Source: Haloplanus natans DSM 17983 (lineage in GTDB: Archaea > Halobacteriota > Halobacteria > Halobacteriales > Haloferacaceae). From it: DNA of 64,000 bases. Below are positions 1 to 8,528 of the stretch, in pieces. Where the stretch lies: positions 1,906,938 through 1,970,937 of the forward strand of contig NZ_KE386573.1 in NCBI RefSeq assembly GCF_000427685.1, in the 5' to 3' direction. Positions within the stretch are counted from its first letter, which is position 1. Each line of letters opens with the position of its first letter. The notes under the pieces were generated by a model. The model saw only the letters and a program-made list of their open reading frames with translations, was not told where the DNA came from and did no database searches. The position numbers and the translations under genes are program-made.

Positions 1-344
1 GTGCGCGTCTGTCCGAGGTTGGAGCCGACGATGTGGTCGTTCTCGCCGGTGTAGAAGTCGTTTCGCCGGTTGACCATCCACTCGGGGACTTCGTCGGCGA
101 AGTTCTCCACCGCCTCGATCACGCGGTCGATTTCGTCGTCGCTGAGGCGTCCGAACGTGGCCGTTCGGTCCACGTCGGCCGCGTCGGCGACGATGCGCGC
201 CGTGCGCTTGCCGATGCCGTTCATGTCGGTGAGGCTCCGCTCGACGGCTTTCGTCCCGTCGAGGTCGGTCTGGCCGATTCGGACGAAGTACCGAAGGTCT
301 TCGTCGTCATCGGGGGAGCCGTCCTGTGGTTCTTCTGCACTCAT
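1..344 (-). CDS. rps13: 30S ribosomal protein S13, partial (C terminus outside window)
   Basis: Structural protein of the small ribosomal subunit head, contacting the 5S/L5 bridge and tRNAs. The reading frame begins at ATG 344 with an acidic N-terminal extension (MSAEEPQDGSPDDDED) typical of haloarchaea, followed by the S13 core LRYFVRIGQTDLDG and the helix-two-turn-helix part with NGIGKRTARI. About 114 codons are present and the rest lies beyond base 1. The gene follows tRNA-Ser(GCT) by 15 bases, so tRNA and mRNA are probably co-transcribed at the head of the usual archaeal S13-S4-S11-RpoD operon; the rest of that operon is outside the window. Confidence 0.95.
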   Translation of the reverse strand, partial: MSAEEPQDGSPDDDEDLRYFVRIGQTDLDGTKAVERSLTDMNGIGKRTARIVADAADVDRTATFGRLSDDEIDRVIEAVENFADEVPEWMVNRRNDFYTGENDHIVGSNLGQTR

Positions 345-359
345 TGGTATGGGTGTGAG

Positions 360-444
360 CGTTGCGGCGGGGATTCGAACCCCGGAGGCTTGACGCCACA
401 GAGTTAGCAACCCTGCGCCTTGGGCCAGGCTTGGCTACCGCAAC
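360..444 (-). tRNA. tRNA-Ser (anticodon GCT)
   Basis: Class II tRNA with a long variable arm. The 7-bp acceptor stem pairs GTTGCGG (444-438) with CCGCAAC (367-361), and base 360 supplies discriminator G. The anticodon stem CAGGG/CTCTG encloses loop TTGCTAA, giving anticodon GCT, which reads AGC/AGU serine codons. The T-arm contains GGTTCGAATCC. CCA is not encoded. It lies directly upstream of rps13 in the same orientation, a tRNA-ribosomal protein linkage seen in haloarchaea. Confidence 0.95.
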
Positions 445-576
445 ACTCGCGTTCTGTATCGTCGCCCTCACAAATCCACGCGGATTTGTTGGCAGATGAT
501 TCGCCGTCCGAATCATCGCGCTTGCGGACTCGGGGCCGAGCGCCCCTGCAGCATGCATCCGAAGGAACCCGGGGCC

Positions 577-588
577 GATACTTAAACA
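577..588 (-). promoter_or_regulatory. probable TATA box of the tRNA-Ser/rps13 transcript
   Basis: On the minus strand GTTTAAGTATC lies about 135 bases before tRNA-Ser(GCT). It matches the haloarchaeal A/T-rich box and is the only such motif between moaA and the tRNA, so a 5' leader ahead of the tRNA is inferred. The remaining bases of 445-700 show no supported gene. Confidence 0.4.
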
Positions 589-700
589 TCACGAAAGGCC
601 GGGGGCGTGCGACCTGCTCCCATACGGACCGTTCGAGTTCGAAGCCGGCACTGGTCGTCAACGGTGGACGGAAGATGCGGTTCGCGTGAAAAACGCCCGC

Positions 701-1669
701 CTACGCCGTCGGCGCGCCGATGTACTCCTCGTTGATCTCCCACTCGTCGTCGTCGTTTTTGATCATGTACTCGCCGTAGTAGGGCACGCGGTTGGCGACG
801 GTCTCGCGAAAGGTCTCGCGGATCTCCGGCTTGGTCATCTCGCCCATCGATCGGAGGTCGTCGTTACGGTTGAGACAGCCTTTCAGGTAACCCTCGTGAG
901 TGACCCGAACCCGGTGGCAGTTGGCACAGAAGGTGGCGTTCTCGACGGGGTCGACGATTTCGACCATGCCGCCGTCGACCCAGTAGCGCTTGCGGTCGTG
1001 CATCTCTCGGTGCTCCACCTCGTCGGCGATGTCGGCCAGCCAGTCGTGGACACGCCCGATGTCGATGTTCCACTCGGGCTTGCCCGTCAGTTCGGGCATA
1101 TATTCGATCAACTGGAGCTGGAGCCCGTCGTTCTCGGCGACGTGGTTCACCATCCCCTCGACGTAGCCCGCGGTGTGCTCGAAGACGACCATGTTCAGCT
1201 TGACGGGATCGAGCCCCGCGTCGAGCGCCGCCTCGACGCCCTCCATCACCTTCTCGTAGGCGCCGGATTTCGTGATCTCCGCGAACGCCTCGGGGTCGAG
1301 CGCGTCCTGCGAGACGTTGACGCGTTCGAGGCCGGCGTCGACGAGATCGCCCGCCCGCCCCGGCAGATAGGTGCCGTTGGTCGTCATGGACACTTCCATC
1401 GAGTCCGGCGTCCGGCGGATGATCTCCTCCAAGTCGCCGCGGAGCATCGGCTCGCCGCCGGTGAACTTCACGCTGTCGACGCCGAACTCCGCGGCCACCT
1501 CCAGAAACCGAACCACGTCGTCCGCCGACATCTCGTCGTCTTGGGCCTCCATCGGGCCGCGTGTATCACCGAGCCCCTCGTTGTGACAGTAAACACAGTC
1601 GAAGTTACACCGGTCGGTGAGGGACACGCGAACCCCCGTCACCTCTCGACCGAAATCGTCCTCCAGCAT
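701..1669 (-). CDS. moaA: GTP 3',8-cyclase MoaA (molybdenum cofactor biosynthesis)
   Basis: Radical SAM enzyme of 322 residues that converts GTP to (8S)-3',8-cyclo-7,8-dihydroguanosine triphosphate, the first step of molybdopterin synthesis. The N-terminal SAM cluster motif CNFDCVYC is at about residues 22-29, followed by the SAM-binding FTGGEPML. The C-terminal second cluster ligands are CANC and a further Cys in YLKGCL, which MoaA has and generic radical SAM proteins lack. Length is normal. ATG 1669 is preceded by ATTTAAGC about 35 bases upstream on the minus strand. It is divergent from mrp, and no other moa gene is adjacent. Confidence 0.93.
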   Translation of the reverse strand: MLEDDFGREVTGVRVSLTDRCNFDCVYCHNEGLGDTRGPMEAQDDEMSADDVVRFLEVAAEFGVDSVKFTGGEPMLRGDLEEIIRRTPDSMEVSMTTNGTYLPGRAGDLVDAGLERVNVSQDALDPEAFAEITKSGAYEKVMEGVEAALDAGLDPVKLNMVVFEHTAGYVEGMVNHVAENDGLQLQLIEYMPELTGKPEWNIDIGRVHDWLADIADEVEHREMHDRKRYWVDGGMVEIVDPVENATFCANCHRVRVTHEGYLKGCLNRNDDLRSMGEMTKPEIRETFRETVANRVPYYGEYMIKNDDDEWEINEEYIGAPTA

Positions 1670-1830
1670 ACTATCGGATCGTTCGTCCCGAGACGCTTAA
1701 ATTGGGGCCATCGGAACCGGGCGAAGTAACTGAAATTGATTACGCAACGCCCCTCGAAGTGTGTCACTGTGGTTGCATTCGGTGTGGGTGCGACAAAACC
1801 CTTATGCGGCCCTCACACCCACGCTACGCC

Positions 1831-2859
1831 ATGGACGAAGCCGACGTACGGGAGTTGCTCGGCCGGGTCGAGGATTCGGACCTCGGCGACGACATCGTGT
1901 CGCTCGGACTGGTCAACGGCGTCGATGTCGCCGACGGCGTGGCGAAGGTGTCGCTCGCGCTCGGCGCGCCGTACGCGCCAACCGAAAGCGCCATCGCCGC
2001 GGACGTTCGGGAGGTGCTCACCGAGGCCGGACTGGAGGTCGAACTCACGGCCAAACGGCCGGCGTCGATCCGTGACGACGAGGTGCTGCCCGGAGTGAAA
2101 AACGTCGTCGCCGTCGCCTCCGGGAAAGGTGGCGTTGGCAAGTCGACCGTCGCGGTCAACCTCGCCGCTGGCCTGTCGAAACTCGGCGCGAAGGTTGGGC
2201 TGTTCGACACCGACGTCTACGGGCCGAACGTCCCCCGGATGCTCGACTCCGAGGACCCACCCACGGCGACGGACGACGACACCATCATCCCCCCCGAGCG
2301 CTACGGCGTGAAACTCATCAGCATGGCGTTCATGGTCGGCGAGGACGACCCCGTCATCTGGCGGGGGCCGATGGTCCACCAGGTGCTCACCCAACTCGTC
2401 GAGGACGTGGAGTGGGGCGAACTCGACTACCTGATCCTCGATATGCCGCCGGGAACGGGCGATACGCAGTTGACCATCCTCCAGACGCTCCCGCTCGCCG
2501 GCGCCGTCATCGTCACGACGCCCGAAGAAGTGGCCGTCGACGACGCCCGGAAGGGCATCCGGATGTTCGGCCGCCACGACACGAACGTCCTCGGCCTCGT
2601 CGAGAACATGAGTTCCTTCGTCTGCCCGGACTGTGGCGGCCAACACGACATCTTCGGCTCCGGTGGCGGGCGCGAACTCGCCGAGGCGAACAACCTCCCC
2701 TACCTCGGGGGCGTCCCCCTCGACCCGTCGATCAGAACCGGCGAGGAGCCGATGGTGCTGAAAGAGGACAACCCGACCGCCGACGCCTTCCGCGTCATCA
2801 CCGAAGACGTCGCAAACAACGTCGGCGTCGTCAACCGGCGCCGCGTCTCGAACGACTGA
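1831..2859 (+). CDS. Mrp/NBP35-type Fe-S cluster carrier ATPase (ApbC family)
   Basis: P-loop ATPase of 342 residues that assembles and transfers [4Fe-4S] clusters to target apoproteins. An N-terminal MIP18-like (DUF59) domain (about 1-80) precedes the deviant Walker A motif GKGGVGKST (about residue 95) and the second conserved block DTDVYGPNVPRM. The C-terminal pair CPDC, expected to bridge a cluster in the dimer, is at about residue 271. The frame is open further upstream, but ATG 1831 is preferred: CCTTATGC lies about 28 bases before it and the family N terminus begins here. The TGA stop (2857-2859) is part of the target duplication of a small repeat element inserted right behind it. Confidence 0.92.
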   Translation: MDEADVRELLGRVEDSDLGDDIVSLGLVNGVDVADGVAKVSLALGAPYAPTESAIAADVREVLTEAGLEVELTAKRPASIRDDEVLPGVKNVVAVASGKGGVGKSTVAVNLAAGLSKLGAKVGLFDTDVYGPNVPRMLDSEDPPTATDDDTIIPPERYGVKLISMAFMVGEDDPVIWRGPMVHQVLTQLVEDVEWGELDYLILDMPPGTGDTQLTILQTLPLAGAVIVTTPEEVAVDDARKGIRMFGRHDTNVLGLVENMSSFVCPDCGGQHDIFGSGGGRELAEANNLPYLGGVPLDPSIRTGEEPMVLKEDNPTADAFRVITEDVANNVGVVNRRRVSND

Positions 2860-2933
2860 TAGTGTTTGTCGACCGGCGGGTCGCCGATCCGTTCTGGCGA
2901 CCCACCGGTGAAGACTCACAATAATCAGTATGA
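2857..2933 (+). mobile_element. MITE-like palindromic element, copy A (core 2860-2930)
   Basis: A 71-bp insertion bounded by direct copies of TGA (2857-2859 and 2931-2933). Ends are TAGTGTTTGTC and, on the other strand, TACTGATTATT. Internal arms GACCGGCGGGTCGCC and GGCGACCCACCGGTG (2871-2910) give a strong hairpin. The left TGA is the stop codon of the mrp gene, so the gene is left intact. It is too short to encode a transposase. Other copies are at 24403, 38343 and 44169; a relative is at 59830. The hairpin could also serve as a transcription terminator for mrp. Confidence 0.8.
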
Positions 2934-3050
2934 CACCGTCGGCTGTCCCCCGTTTCGGGAGTGTCTCCAGTTCGGGTAACGACGCTCTCGAGGGCCCTAC
3001 AGCCGCCAGTACGACCGACCGCTTTTGTGGACGGGGCGCCTCGGTGGCGT

Positions 3051-3692
3051 GTGGACCCAGCACAGGATCACCCCGACAACCCGTTCGGTATGGACGAGGA
3101 CTGCCGGAACTGTCCGAACCTCTGTGACGCCCGGACGAGCGTCGTCCACGGGTACGGCGACGTGGGCGCGGACTTCCTGTTCGTGGGCGGCCGCCCGGGA
3201 TCCGGTGCGGACCGCACCGGCATCCCCTTCACCGGCGACGACGCCGGCTGTCGTCTCCAGCGTATCCTCGGCGACCTCGAGCTCTCGAACTCGCCGCCCG
3301 ACGCCGACCGGCCCGAACTCGACGGCGCGTACTGCACCTACCTCACCCGGTGTCGCCACCCGGACCGCGACCCGACCGACGAGGAGATAACGACCTGTGA
3401 CCCCTACCTGACCGCCGACTTGCGGATGATCAACCCGGAGATCATCGTCCCCGTGGGGACGCTGGCGCTCCGGGGCGTCGCCGTCGAGCATACGACCCGT
3501 AACCCCGAGGAACTCGACGCCGACGACCTGCACGCGACGACGATCCGCGGCCGCGGCTTCGAACTCGTCCCCATGCGCGCCCTCGAGGACCAGACCGACG
3601 AGGAGACCGAGGCGTTCGTCGAGTATTTCGCGGAGTCGGTACTCGGCCGGGACTACCGCCAGACGAAAGGACGGAGCGGCGCCCACGATTAG
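3051..3692 (+). CDS. uracil-DNA glycosylase family protein (Fe-S type)
   Basis: Predicted base-excision repair glycosylase that removes uracil from DNA; it most resembles the Fe-S cluster UDGs (family 4/5-like). Cluster ligands are seen as CRNCPNLC near the N terminus and later Cys residues in YCTYLTRC and TTCDPYL. The segment ADFLFVGGRPG corresponds to the family's motif 1 region and EIIVPVGTLAL to the central strand. GTG 3051 (213 aa) is chosen because CTTTTGTGG lies about 26 bases upstream; ATG 3090 is the alternative and would trim 13 residues. Catalytic residue assignment is uncertain because motif 1 departs from the usual GEAPG form. Confidence 0.75.
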   Translation: MDPAQDHPDNPFGMDEDCRNCPNLCDARTSVVHGYGDVGADFLFVGGRPGSGADRTGIPFTGDDAGCRLQRILGDLELSNSPPDADRPELDGAYCTYLTRCRHPDRDPTDEEITTCDPYLTADLRMINPEIIVPVGTLALRGVAVEHTTRNPEELDADDLHATTIRGRGFELVPMRALEDQTDEETEAFVEYFAESVLGRDYRQTKGRSGAHD

Positions 3693-3737
3693 GGACGGAC
3701 CGGCGCGTTCAAGGGCGCGCCGCCACGAACCGGAGAT

Positions 3738-4493
3738 ATGACCACCATCGCCGTACTGGCGGACCCCCCGCGGGAGGGCCTCGTAGCGACCGACCTCGCG
3801 GCGACGAGTCCGCTGACCGAAGCCGAGGCCGCGGAGTGGTACGCCGCGGTCCTCAAGGACGTCCTCGTCGCCATCGACCGCTCCGGCGGTGACCTGCTCG
3901 TCAACTACCGCCCCGACGACCTCCTGCCCAACGAGGGCGTCACCGAGACGGCGTCGGAGGCGGCGGTCCGGGCGGTGGCCGCGTCGGCGCTCGAGGACCC
4001 GAGCGACGTACGCTTCGAACCACAGGTCGGCTCGTCGCTCGCCGCCCGCGCCGGCAACACCGTCACCCACCTCCTCCGCGAGGAGGGGGTCGTCTCCGCG
4101 GCCGTCGTCGAACCGACGATTCCCTTCCTCACCCGGCCGCTCGTCGACAACGCGGCGATGAAACTCCGCCGATCGGAGGTGGTACTCGGCGCCTCGACCC
4201 GCGGCCGCGTCTACTACGCCGGCTTCACCGAACCGATCGACTTCACCGACGCCTTCGCCGAACCGGCGCTGGAGACGCTGACGACGCGGGGTCGTGACGA
4301 CGGACACGAGGTCGATTTCCTGCCGCTCCAGCCGGTCATCGAGACGGGCGACGACCTGCTCGATGCCCTTCCCCTCCTGAACGCACGGGTTGACGCCGAA
4401 CGGATCGTCCCCGTCCACACCGCCACCGTCGCAGACGAACTCGGTTTGCGGGTGGACTACGACGGGGCGGAACCGCACGTGGTGCGGGACTGA
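3738..4493 (+). CDS. conserved haloarchaeal protein, possibly DUF2064-like
   Basis: A 251-residue protein with no confident functional match. The N terminus MTTIAVLADPPREGLV, an acidic segment LLVNYRPDDLLP and the central PFLTRPLVDNAAMKL resemble the Rossmann-like core of DUF2064/CofC-type glycosyl- or nucleotidyltransferases, where the first strand holds the nucleotide base, but the classical DXD metal motif is not obvious. No signal peptide or membrane helix is seen. It starts 45 bases after the glycosylase gene in the same direction, so the two may be co-transcribed. The C-terminal half contains GASTRGRVYYAGFTEP. Confidence 0.6.
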   Translation: MTTIAVLADPPREGLVATDLAATSPLTEAEAAEWYAAVLKDVLVAIDRSGGDLLVNYRPDDLLPNEGVTETASEAAVRAVAASALEDPSDVRFEPQVGSSLAARAGNTVTHLLREEGVVSAAVVEPTIPFLTRPLVDNAAMKLRRSEVVLGASTRGRVYYAGFTEPIDFTDAFAEPALETLTTRGRDDGHEVDFLPLQPVIETGDDLLDALPLLNARVDAERIVPVHTATVADELGLRVDYDGAEPHVVRD

Positions 4494-4721
4494 CGGGACT
4501 CGTCGCACTCGACACGTCCGTCGTCAGGGCGGTGTGGTGGCCGGAATCGGTCCTTCGGAGCCACCTACAGCACCGATCCGCTCTTTTTTGGCGTTTCTCG
4601 GCGGCACCTCCCTGTTGGACTGGTGTCTCCCGGCGGCGCCCGGAGGTGACTCCGACCGGACCAGCATATCAAACACTCGATTATTTCTTCTCGTCATTCG
4701 GATCGGTAGTCGGTGACCGCT

Positions 4722-5438
4722 ATGAGCGGCATTCAGAATTGGGTGGCGATCGTAACGGGGGCGAGCAGCGGCATCGGTCGGGCGGACGCACGACGATTCG
4801 CCGAGGAGGGCGCACGCGTGGTCGCCGCGGACGTGGACGCGGACGGCGGATCGGGGACCGTCGAGGCCATCCGCGACGCCGGCGGCGAGGCGACGTTCGT
4901 CGAGACGGCCGTCGACCGCTACGGCGGCCTCGATTTCGCATTCAACAACGCCGGTATCGAGGGGCACAACGACTCGCTGGCCGATCAGGCAGACGACAAC
5001 TGGGAGCGTGTCATCGACATCAACCTCAAGGGCGTCTTCCTGGGGCTCCGGGCCGAGATTCCCGCGATGCTCGACGACGGCGGCGGGGTGATCGTTAACA
5101 CCTCCTCTATCGCCGGCGTCGTCGGCTTCCAAGGCGTGAGTCCGTACGTCGCGAGCAAACACGGCGTGATCGGATTGACCAAGGCCGCCGCCTTGGAGTA
5201 CGGCCGCGAGGGAGTGCGGGTGAACGCCATCTGGCCGGGCGTGATCGAGACGCCGATGGTCGATCGGGCGGCAGCGGCCAATCCGGAGATGATCGAAGCG
5301 GTCAGCGAAGCGACGCCGATGGGTCGGGTCGGCGACCCCGAGGAAATCGGCGACGCCGCGCTGTGGCTCTGTTCCGACGACGCGTCGTTCGTGACCGGCG
5401 AGACGTTGGTGATCGATGGGGGGTACGTGAGCCAGTGA
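4722..5438 (+). CDS. short-chain dehydrogenase/reductase with an internal gap
   Basis: Classical SDR, NAD(P)-dependent oxidoreductase, 238 residues from ATG 4722 (GTG 4713 would add three). It has the cofactor motif TGASSGIG, the NNAG strand, the catalytic Ser in NTSSIAG and YVASK with the catalytic Tyr and Lys, and a C terminus FVTGETLVIDGGYVSQ. Between GGEATFV and ETAVDRYGG, however, family members normally carry about 14 more residues that include the DV motif touching the adenine ring and the start of helix C. Here they are absent (junction near base 4900), leaving the frame intact. The enzyme may therefore be impaired. The substrate is unknown. Confidence 0.85.
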   Translation: MSGIQNWVAIVTGASSGIGRADARRFAEEGARVVAADVDADGGSGTVEAIRDAGGEATFVETAVDRYGGLDFAFNNAGIEGHNDSLADQADDNWERVIDINLKGVFLGLRAEIPAMLDDGGGVIVNTSSIAGVVGFQGVSPYVASKHGVIGLTKAAALEYGREGVRVNAIWPGVIETPMVDRAAAANPEMIEAVSEATPMGRVGDPEEIGDAALWLCSDDASFVTGETLVIDGGYVSQ

Positions 5439-5493
5439 CGCGACCCCCCAGAACCGACAGGCCTTAGCCCGACGCGACTGAACGTGCGGACGC

Positions 5494-5527
5494 GGTGGGA
5501 TGGCAGAGCGGCCTATTGCGCCTGCCT
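5494..5527 (+). repeat. attL: 5' half of tRNA-Ser(TGA), left end of integrated element
   Basis: These 34 bases are identical to bases 1-34 of the intact tRNA-Ser(TGA) at 23644-23677 and stop just before the anticodon. What follows (CCCGATAC...) is not tRNA. This is the chromosomal 5' half left behind when the element recombined in the anticodon loop. It is not a functional tRNA by itself. Confidence 0.92.
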
Positions 5528-5804
5528 CCCGATACAGGAACCCTGAGAGCGGCTAACCCCCGGCGAACCCATCCATCGACAGCATCTAACTTGAGCTGAG
5601 GTAATAAAATACGTGGCTCGATAAGACAATCTAAAGTCCGCCTCGGTTTAATTAAGAGGAGGTAAAGCCGGTTTTGAGTTGGGTTAACTCTACAACTGGA
5701 ATTTTTATTGTCAGACTCTCTATTGAATCCATCTCGTATCCACTCATTACGAAGATAGTTGAATCAGAGTAGGTTATTTTAGCAAATGTGTATATATTGA
5801 CTCC
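5528..5804. other. element left-end noncoding stretch
   Basis: No gene is supported in these 277 bases. The first 50 are GC-rich, then composition falls sharply to AT-rich DNA. A TATA-like run (TATATATTG near 5790) lies just before ATG 5805 and may be part of its promoter region. Confidence 0.4.
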
Positions 5805-6446
5805 ATGCCCCAGATACCTGAGGAATACTTAAGGATATTTGATGAATTCGATATTGACGAAAAATACCAGCGGAGAATCGCAGCACGCTCTTTATTTGAC
5901 TTCTACGGAGATCTTTTGACCCAAGCTGGTCAGGAATACTTGGAATTTCAATCTCATCAAATACATGATGCATCACTTGGAAGGAAGTGGAATATTGCTA
6001 AATCGAGGCTCCAATCCGTTGGCGGGGTTGAAATCGATGAAAATTACAGTCGTGTGTTAAATCGCCTTGGAGACGTACGTAATGACGTTTCGCATAATCC
6101 ACATTTAAATCCAGAACGTGAGATATTGGTTGAATCCCGGGAGATGGCTTTAGAATGGGCTACATGGTTTTCTCAAGCGACACAAGAGTACGACAGACGG
6201 ATCGGTGAGCTGAGTGCGAAAGAAACGCTGATTAGAATTGTTCGGGATACGGTGAACAGAGTAAGCGAAGACCTATCAGATGTAGAATATGACGAATTTG
6301 TTGGGGAACAGGAAAGCCTTAATCAAGAAGCCGAAGCCATAATAGAGCGGCTTGAAGACGCAGTTGATAGTGATGAAGGGATAACAAATGAGCTTATTTT
6401 TATTCTATCTGATTCGAAATCGTTAGAGCAAAAAAATGGAACTTAG
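5805..6446 (+). CDS. HEPN-like protein of unknown function
   Basis: A 213-residue, AT-rich gene, unlike the GC-rich chromosome. It is predicted all-helical. Around residues 90-98 it has VRNDVSHNP, which fits the R-x4-H signature of HEPN ribonucleases (Arg92, His97) found in toxins and defence proteins. Similarity to a named family cannot be claimed beyond that motif. The gene ends in an A7 run (6430-6436), and the -1 frame continues without a stop into the next reading frame with protein-like sequence, so the natural product may be a 321-residue fusion. Being first in the element and next to other unusual genes suggests an accessory, possibly defensive, role. Confidence 0.6.
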   Translation: MPQIPEEYLRIFDEFDIDEKYQRRIAARSLFDFYGDLLTQAGQEYLEFQSHQIHDASLGRKWNIAKSRLQSVGGVEIDENYSRVLNRLGDVRNDVSHNPHLNPEREILVESREMALEWATWFSQATQEYDRRIGELSAKETLIRIVRDTVNRVSEDLSDVEYDEFVGEQESLNQEAEAIIERLEDAVDSDEGITNELIFILSDSKSLEQKNGT

Positions 6447-6535
6447 ATAGTCGCATACACGACCGTTTTGTAACTGAGCGAGAAGCAAGGAGGGCAGAAG
6501 AATGGAGACGGTATCGAAACACTTACCATTGTGTT

Positions 6536-6769
6536 GTGACTGAGCCGTATGATCCCGACTGGCCTGGAATGATAACGGTGGTTACTGTTAGCGCATGGCG
6601 AGAAGATGAAACAATTTCATTTGATCCCCACCATCCACAGACGCCAGACGACGTGAGAGAGAAGCTAATTGAAATGGACGGTAATGACGAGGTGACTCTA
6701 ACATTCGCCTACGACGAGGATCACGACATATTCGTTGAAGATTTTGAGTTAGGTGCATCCGCATACTGA
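6536..6769 (+). CDS. small acidic protein, or C-terminal part of the preceding gene
   Basis: From GTG 6536 this encodes 77 residues (MTEPYDPDWPGMITVVTV...), unrecognised. The same frame is open back to about 6409 and reads plausibly (KKWNLDSRIHDRFVTERE, then ARRAEEWRRYRNTYHCVV) but contains no ATG or GTG before 6536. A -1 slip or a one-base indel at the A7 run 6430-6436 would join it to the upstream HEPN-like protein. It could thus be a separate gene with a GTG start, a programmed frameshift product, or half of a broken gene. Confidence 0.45.
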   Translation: MTEPYDPDWPGMITVVTVSAWREDETISFDPHHPQTPDDVREKLIEMDGNDEVTLTFAYDEDHDIFVEDFELGASAY

Positions 6770-6948
6770 CTTCCTAAGTGAATTACCGCTCTAACCTATT
6801 GGAAGTTTATTTGTTGTGTCCTCAGAAACCACGTGGAGTTGCCTGCATAGTAGACTGATATTCTCGCTTCTGCTACATACCGGGAACAGACGGGTTTCTC
6901 TGGATTACTCCTTGACTGGACAAAATTTTTAATCACTTGTCCACAAAA

Positions 6949-7578
6949 ATGCTCATGCACGCTTTAGAAGAGGTGAAGCGGTGGTTACAGACCGCCCTTA
7001 CATGGCTATTCGTCCGTCTCCTAAAGCGTTCAAGATTAGAGGGGACTGAGGAACTTACGTTGCTTGATGATCCCGTTACAGTCTATACATTCCGTAAGGA
7101 CAGCGACATCTACGCACAGGCGACACCCTTCGGAACAATAATTTGGAACAAGACCAGAACGGAAGAGCTATCGACAGATGGGAAGCGGTTTGTCCTCCAT
7201 CACGAATTGAGTCATAAGAACCGTAACAGCATCTACAAAGGACTTCTGTACGGCATGGCAGTTTCGGGTGCTAGCGGGATCGTGATCCTGTTCTACTCTG
7301 GAATTTTCTTCTTCCTTGGATCTTCTCTCGCTGAACTGGCTGAACCAGCTACAACGGGACTTGTTATGACCGTAGCATTTGCGGCGCTATTCCGAATTGA
7401 AGAGACGTGGGCAGACTACGATGCGATTTGTGAATTGGGCGAAGAAAAATTCAGAAGCGCCTACGACGAGATTGGAGGCGATCACGAACCAGCAATCCGT
7501 TCTCGAATTTTCCGGAGGCTGTTTTATACACATCCTGACCAGACTGTTCAGCTCTATCAACACCTACATCAGAGGTAG
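6949..7578 (+). CDS. membrane-anchored M48-like zinc metalloprotease
   Basis: A 209-residue protein with zinc-protease motif HHELSH (HExxH, about residues 85-89) and, about 62 residues later, EETWADYDA, which matches the ExxxD third-ligand motif of M48 peptidases. Two hydrophobic stretches separate the motifs (about 98-124 and 135-149), as in HtpX/Ste24-type integral membrane proteases; the N terminus has an amphipathic segment. ATG 6949 is chosen because CAAAATTTTTAATC lies about 25 bases upstream; TTG 6937 would add four residues. It is shorter than HtpX (about 290). The gene is AT-rich and precedes a multi-pass membrane protein by 44 bases, so the two may act together. The substrate is unknown. 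Confidence 0.75.
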   Translation: MLMHALEEVKRWLQTALTWLFVRLLKRSRLEGTEELTLLDDPVTVYTFRKDSDIYAQATPFGTIIWNKTRTEELSTDGKRFVLHHELSHKNRNSIYKGLLYGMAVSGASGIVILFYSGIFFFLGSSLAELAEPATTGLVMTVAFAALFRIEETWADYDAICELGEEKFRSAYDEIGGDHEPAIRSRIFRRLFYTHPDQTVQLYQHLHQR

Positions 7579-7622
7579 AGATAGCAGAGAACTAACTTAT
7601 TCGCTCATAAGTTGTTCTGATT

Positions 7623-8528
7623 ATGGAAGAAATTCAAGTGGAATCAATATTTGGGACCAGTTCAGACACCGCTGTTGATTTTGAAATCACAATTGCCGCG
7701 TTTCTCAGCACAATGATTTTGGCTTATCCAGACGCATATTGGCTATTTGTTCCCGTGAATTATTTTGTACCATTCTTGTTACTGTTTTTAACTCTCGTTC
7801 GTAGGATCGCAATAATCAACTCGTTCTACGATAGTAAAGGCGTATTCACAGCCACGAAACCTTTTCTTGTCCTCTCAACCATTTATTCGCTATTCTATTT
7901 TAGCGTTCAACTTTCGGAGATTGTTGTAGGGTTGATTAGCGTACCCAACGGAGTACTATCATTAGTGTTTCTGTGCATCTTGAGTTTCGTTCCAATACTG
8001 CTATACGAGTTAGTTTTCGAGGATCTATTCTATTTTATTGCGGCTGTCTCGCATAATATGATACTTAGCGGCATTCAGAACACAAGATTCAGAAAAGAAT
8101 TTGGACGTATTGTCAACCAATGCCTTCAGTCTACAACTGTACCGCGTAGTGACTGGCCGGATCAACTCGTTGAGGCATATCAAGGAGAATATACTCGTGA
8201 TGACGATGCAAGTCTGGGAGAACGGATTGGCGGAACCTTGGGCGTGATAGCCGCATTTGCTTTCTTTCTCTTAATTGCAGTACTGCTCTTCTTCACCGGT
8301 TATTCTTTGGACCCCTCGAATTCAGTTCTATCAATCCTATCAGCTATACTACTATTCATCTCTGTCTTCTTTACTGATGGCTTTACCCGCATCTTATATG
8401 CCAGATATGGCTATCATCATCCAGAGCAAAGTTATTTTTCTGCCAAACAGACTGTAATAGCAATATGTGTTATCTATTTTTCTTGGGTTTCCTATGCAGG
8501 ACTCCTTGGTTTAGAGACAATTCTATAA
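7623..8528 (+). CDS. multi-pass membrane protein of unknown function
   Basis: A 301-residue protein with roughly seven hydrophobic segments (about 24-40, 46-63, 80-101, 106-130, 208-233, 238-258 and 278-297) around a central hydrophilic part (about 145-205) that contains VPRSDWPDQLVEAYQGEY. No known domain is recognised. It is AT-rich like the two upstream genes and lies 44 bases behind the M48-like protease in the same direction, so it could be a partner or substrate of that protease. Composition changes abruptly at about 8580, where the restriction operon begins. Confidence 0.65.
   Translation: MEEIQVESIFGTSSDTAVDFEITIAAFLSTMILAYPDAYWLFVPVNYFVPFLLLFLTLVRRIAIINSFYDSKGVFTATKPFLVLSTIYSLFYFSVQLSEIVVGLISVPNGVLSLVFLCILSFVPILLYELVFEDLFYFIAAVSHNMILSGIQNTRFRKEFGRIVNQCLQSTTVPRSDWPDQLVEAYQGEYTRDDDASLGERIGGTLGVIAAFAFFLLIAVLLFFTGYSLDPSNSVLSILSAILLFISVFFTDGFTRILYARYGYHHPEQSYFSAKQTVIAICVIYFSWVSYAGLLGLETIL

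Noticed and set aside
1813-4508. long minus-strand frames opposite mrp and the glycosylase
   Set aside because: Low-complexity Val/Arg/Asp-rich products with no motifs, antisense to confident genes.
5494-5580. a second functional tRNA-Ser at the left end
   Set aside because: Only bases 1-34 match. No anticodon, variable arm or T-arm follows.
6363-6380. TGATAGTG in the HEPN-like gene as another MITE end
   Set aside because: No matching right end or duplication follows, and the sequence is continuous coding DNA.
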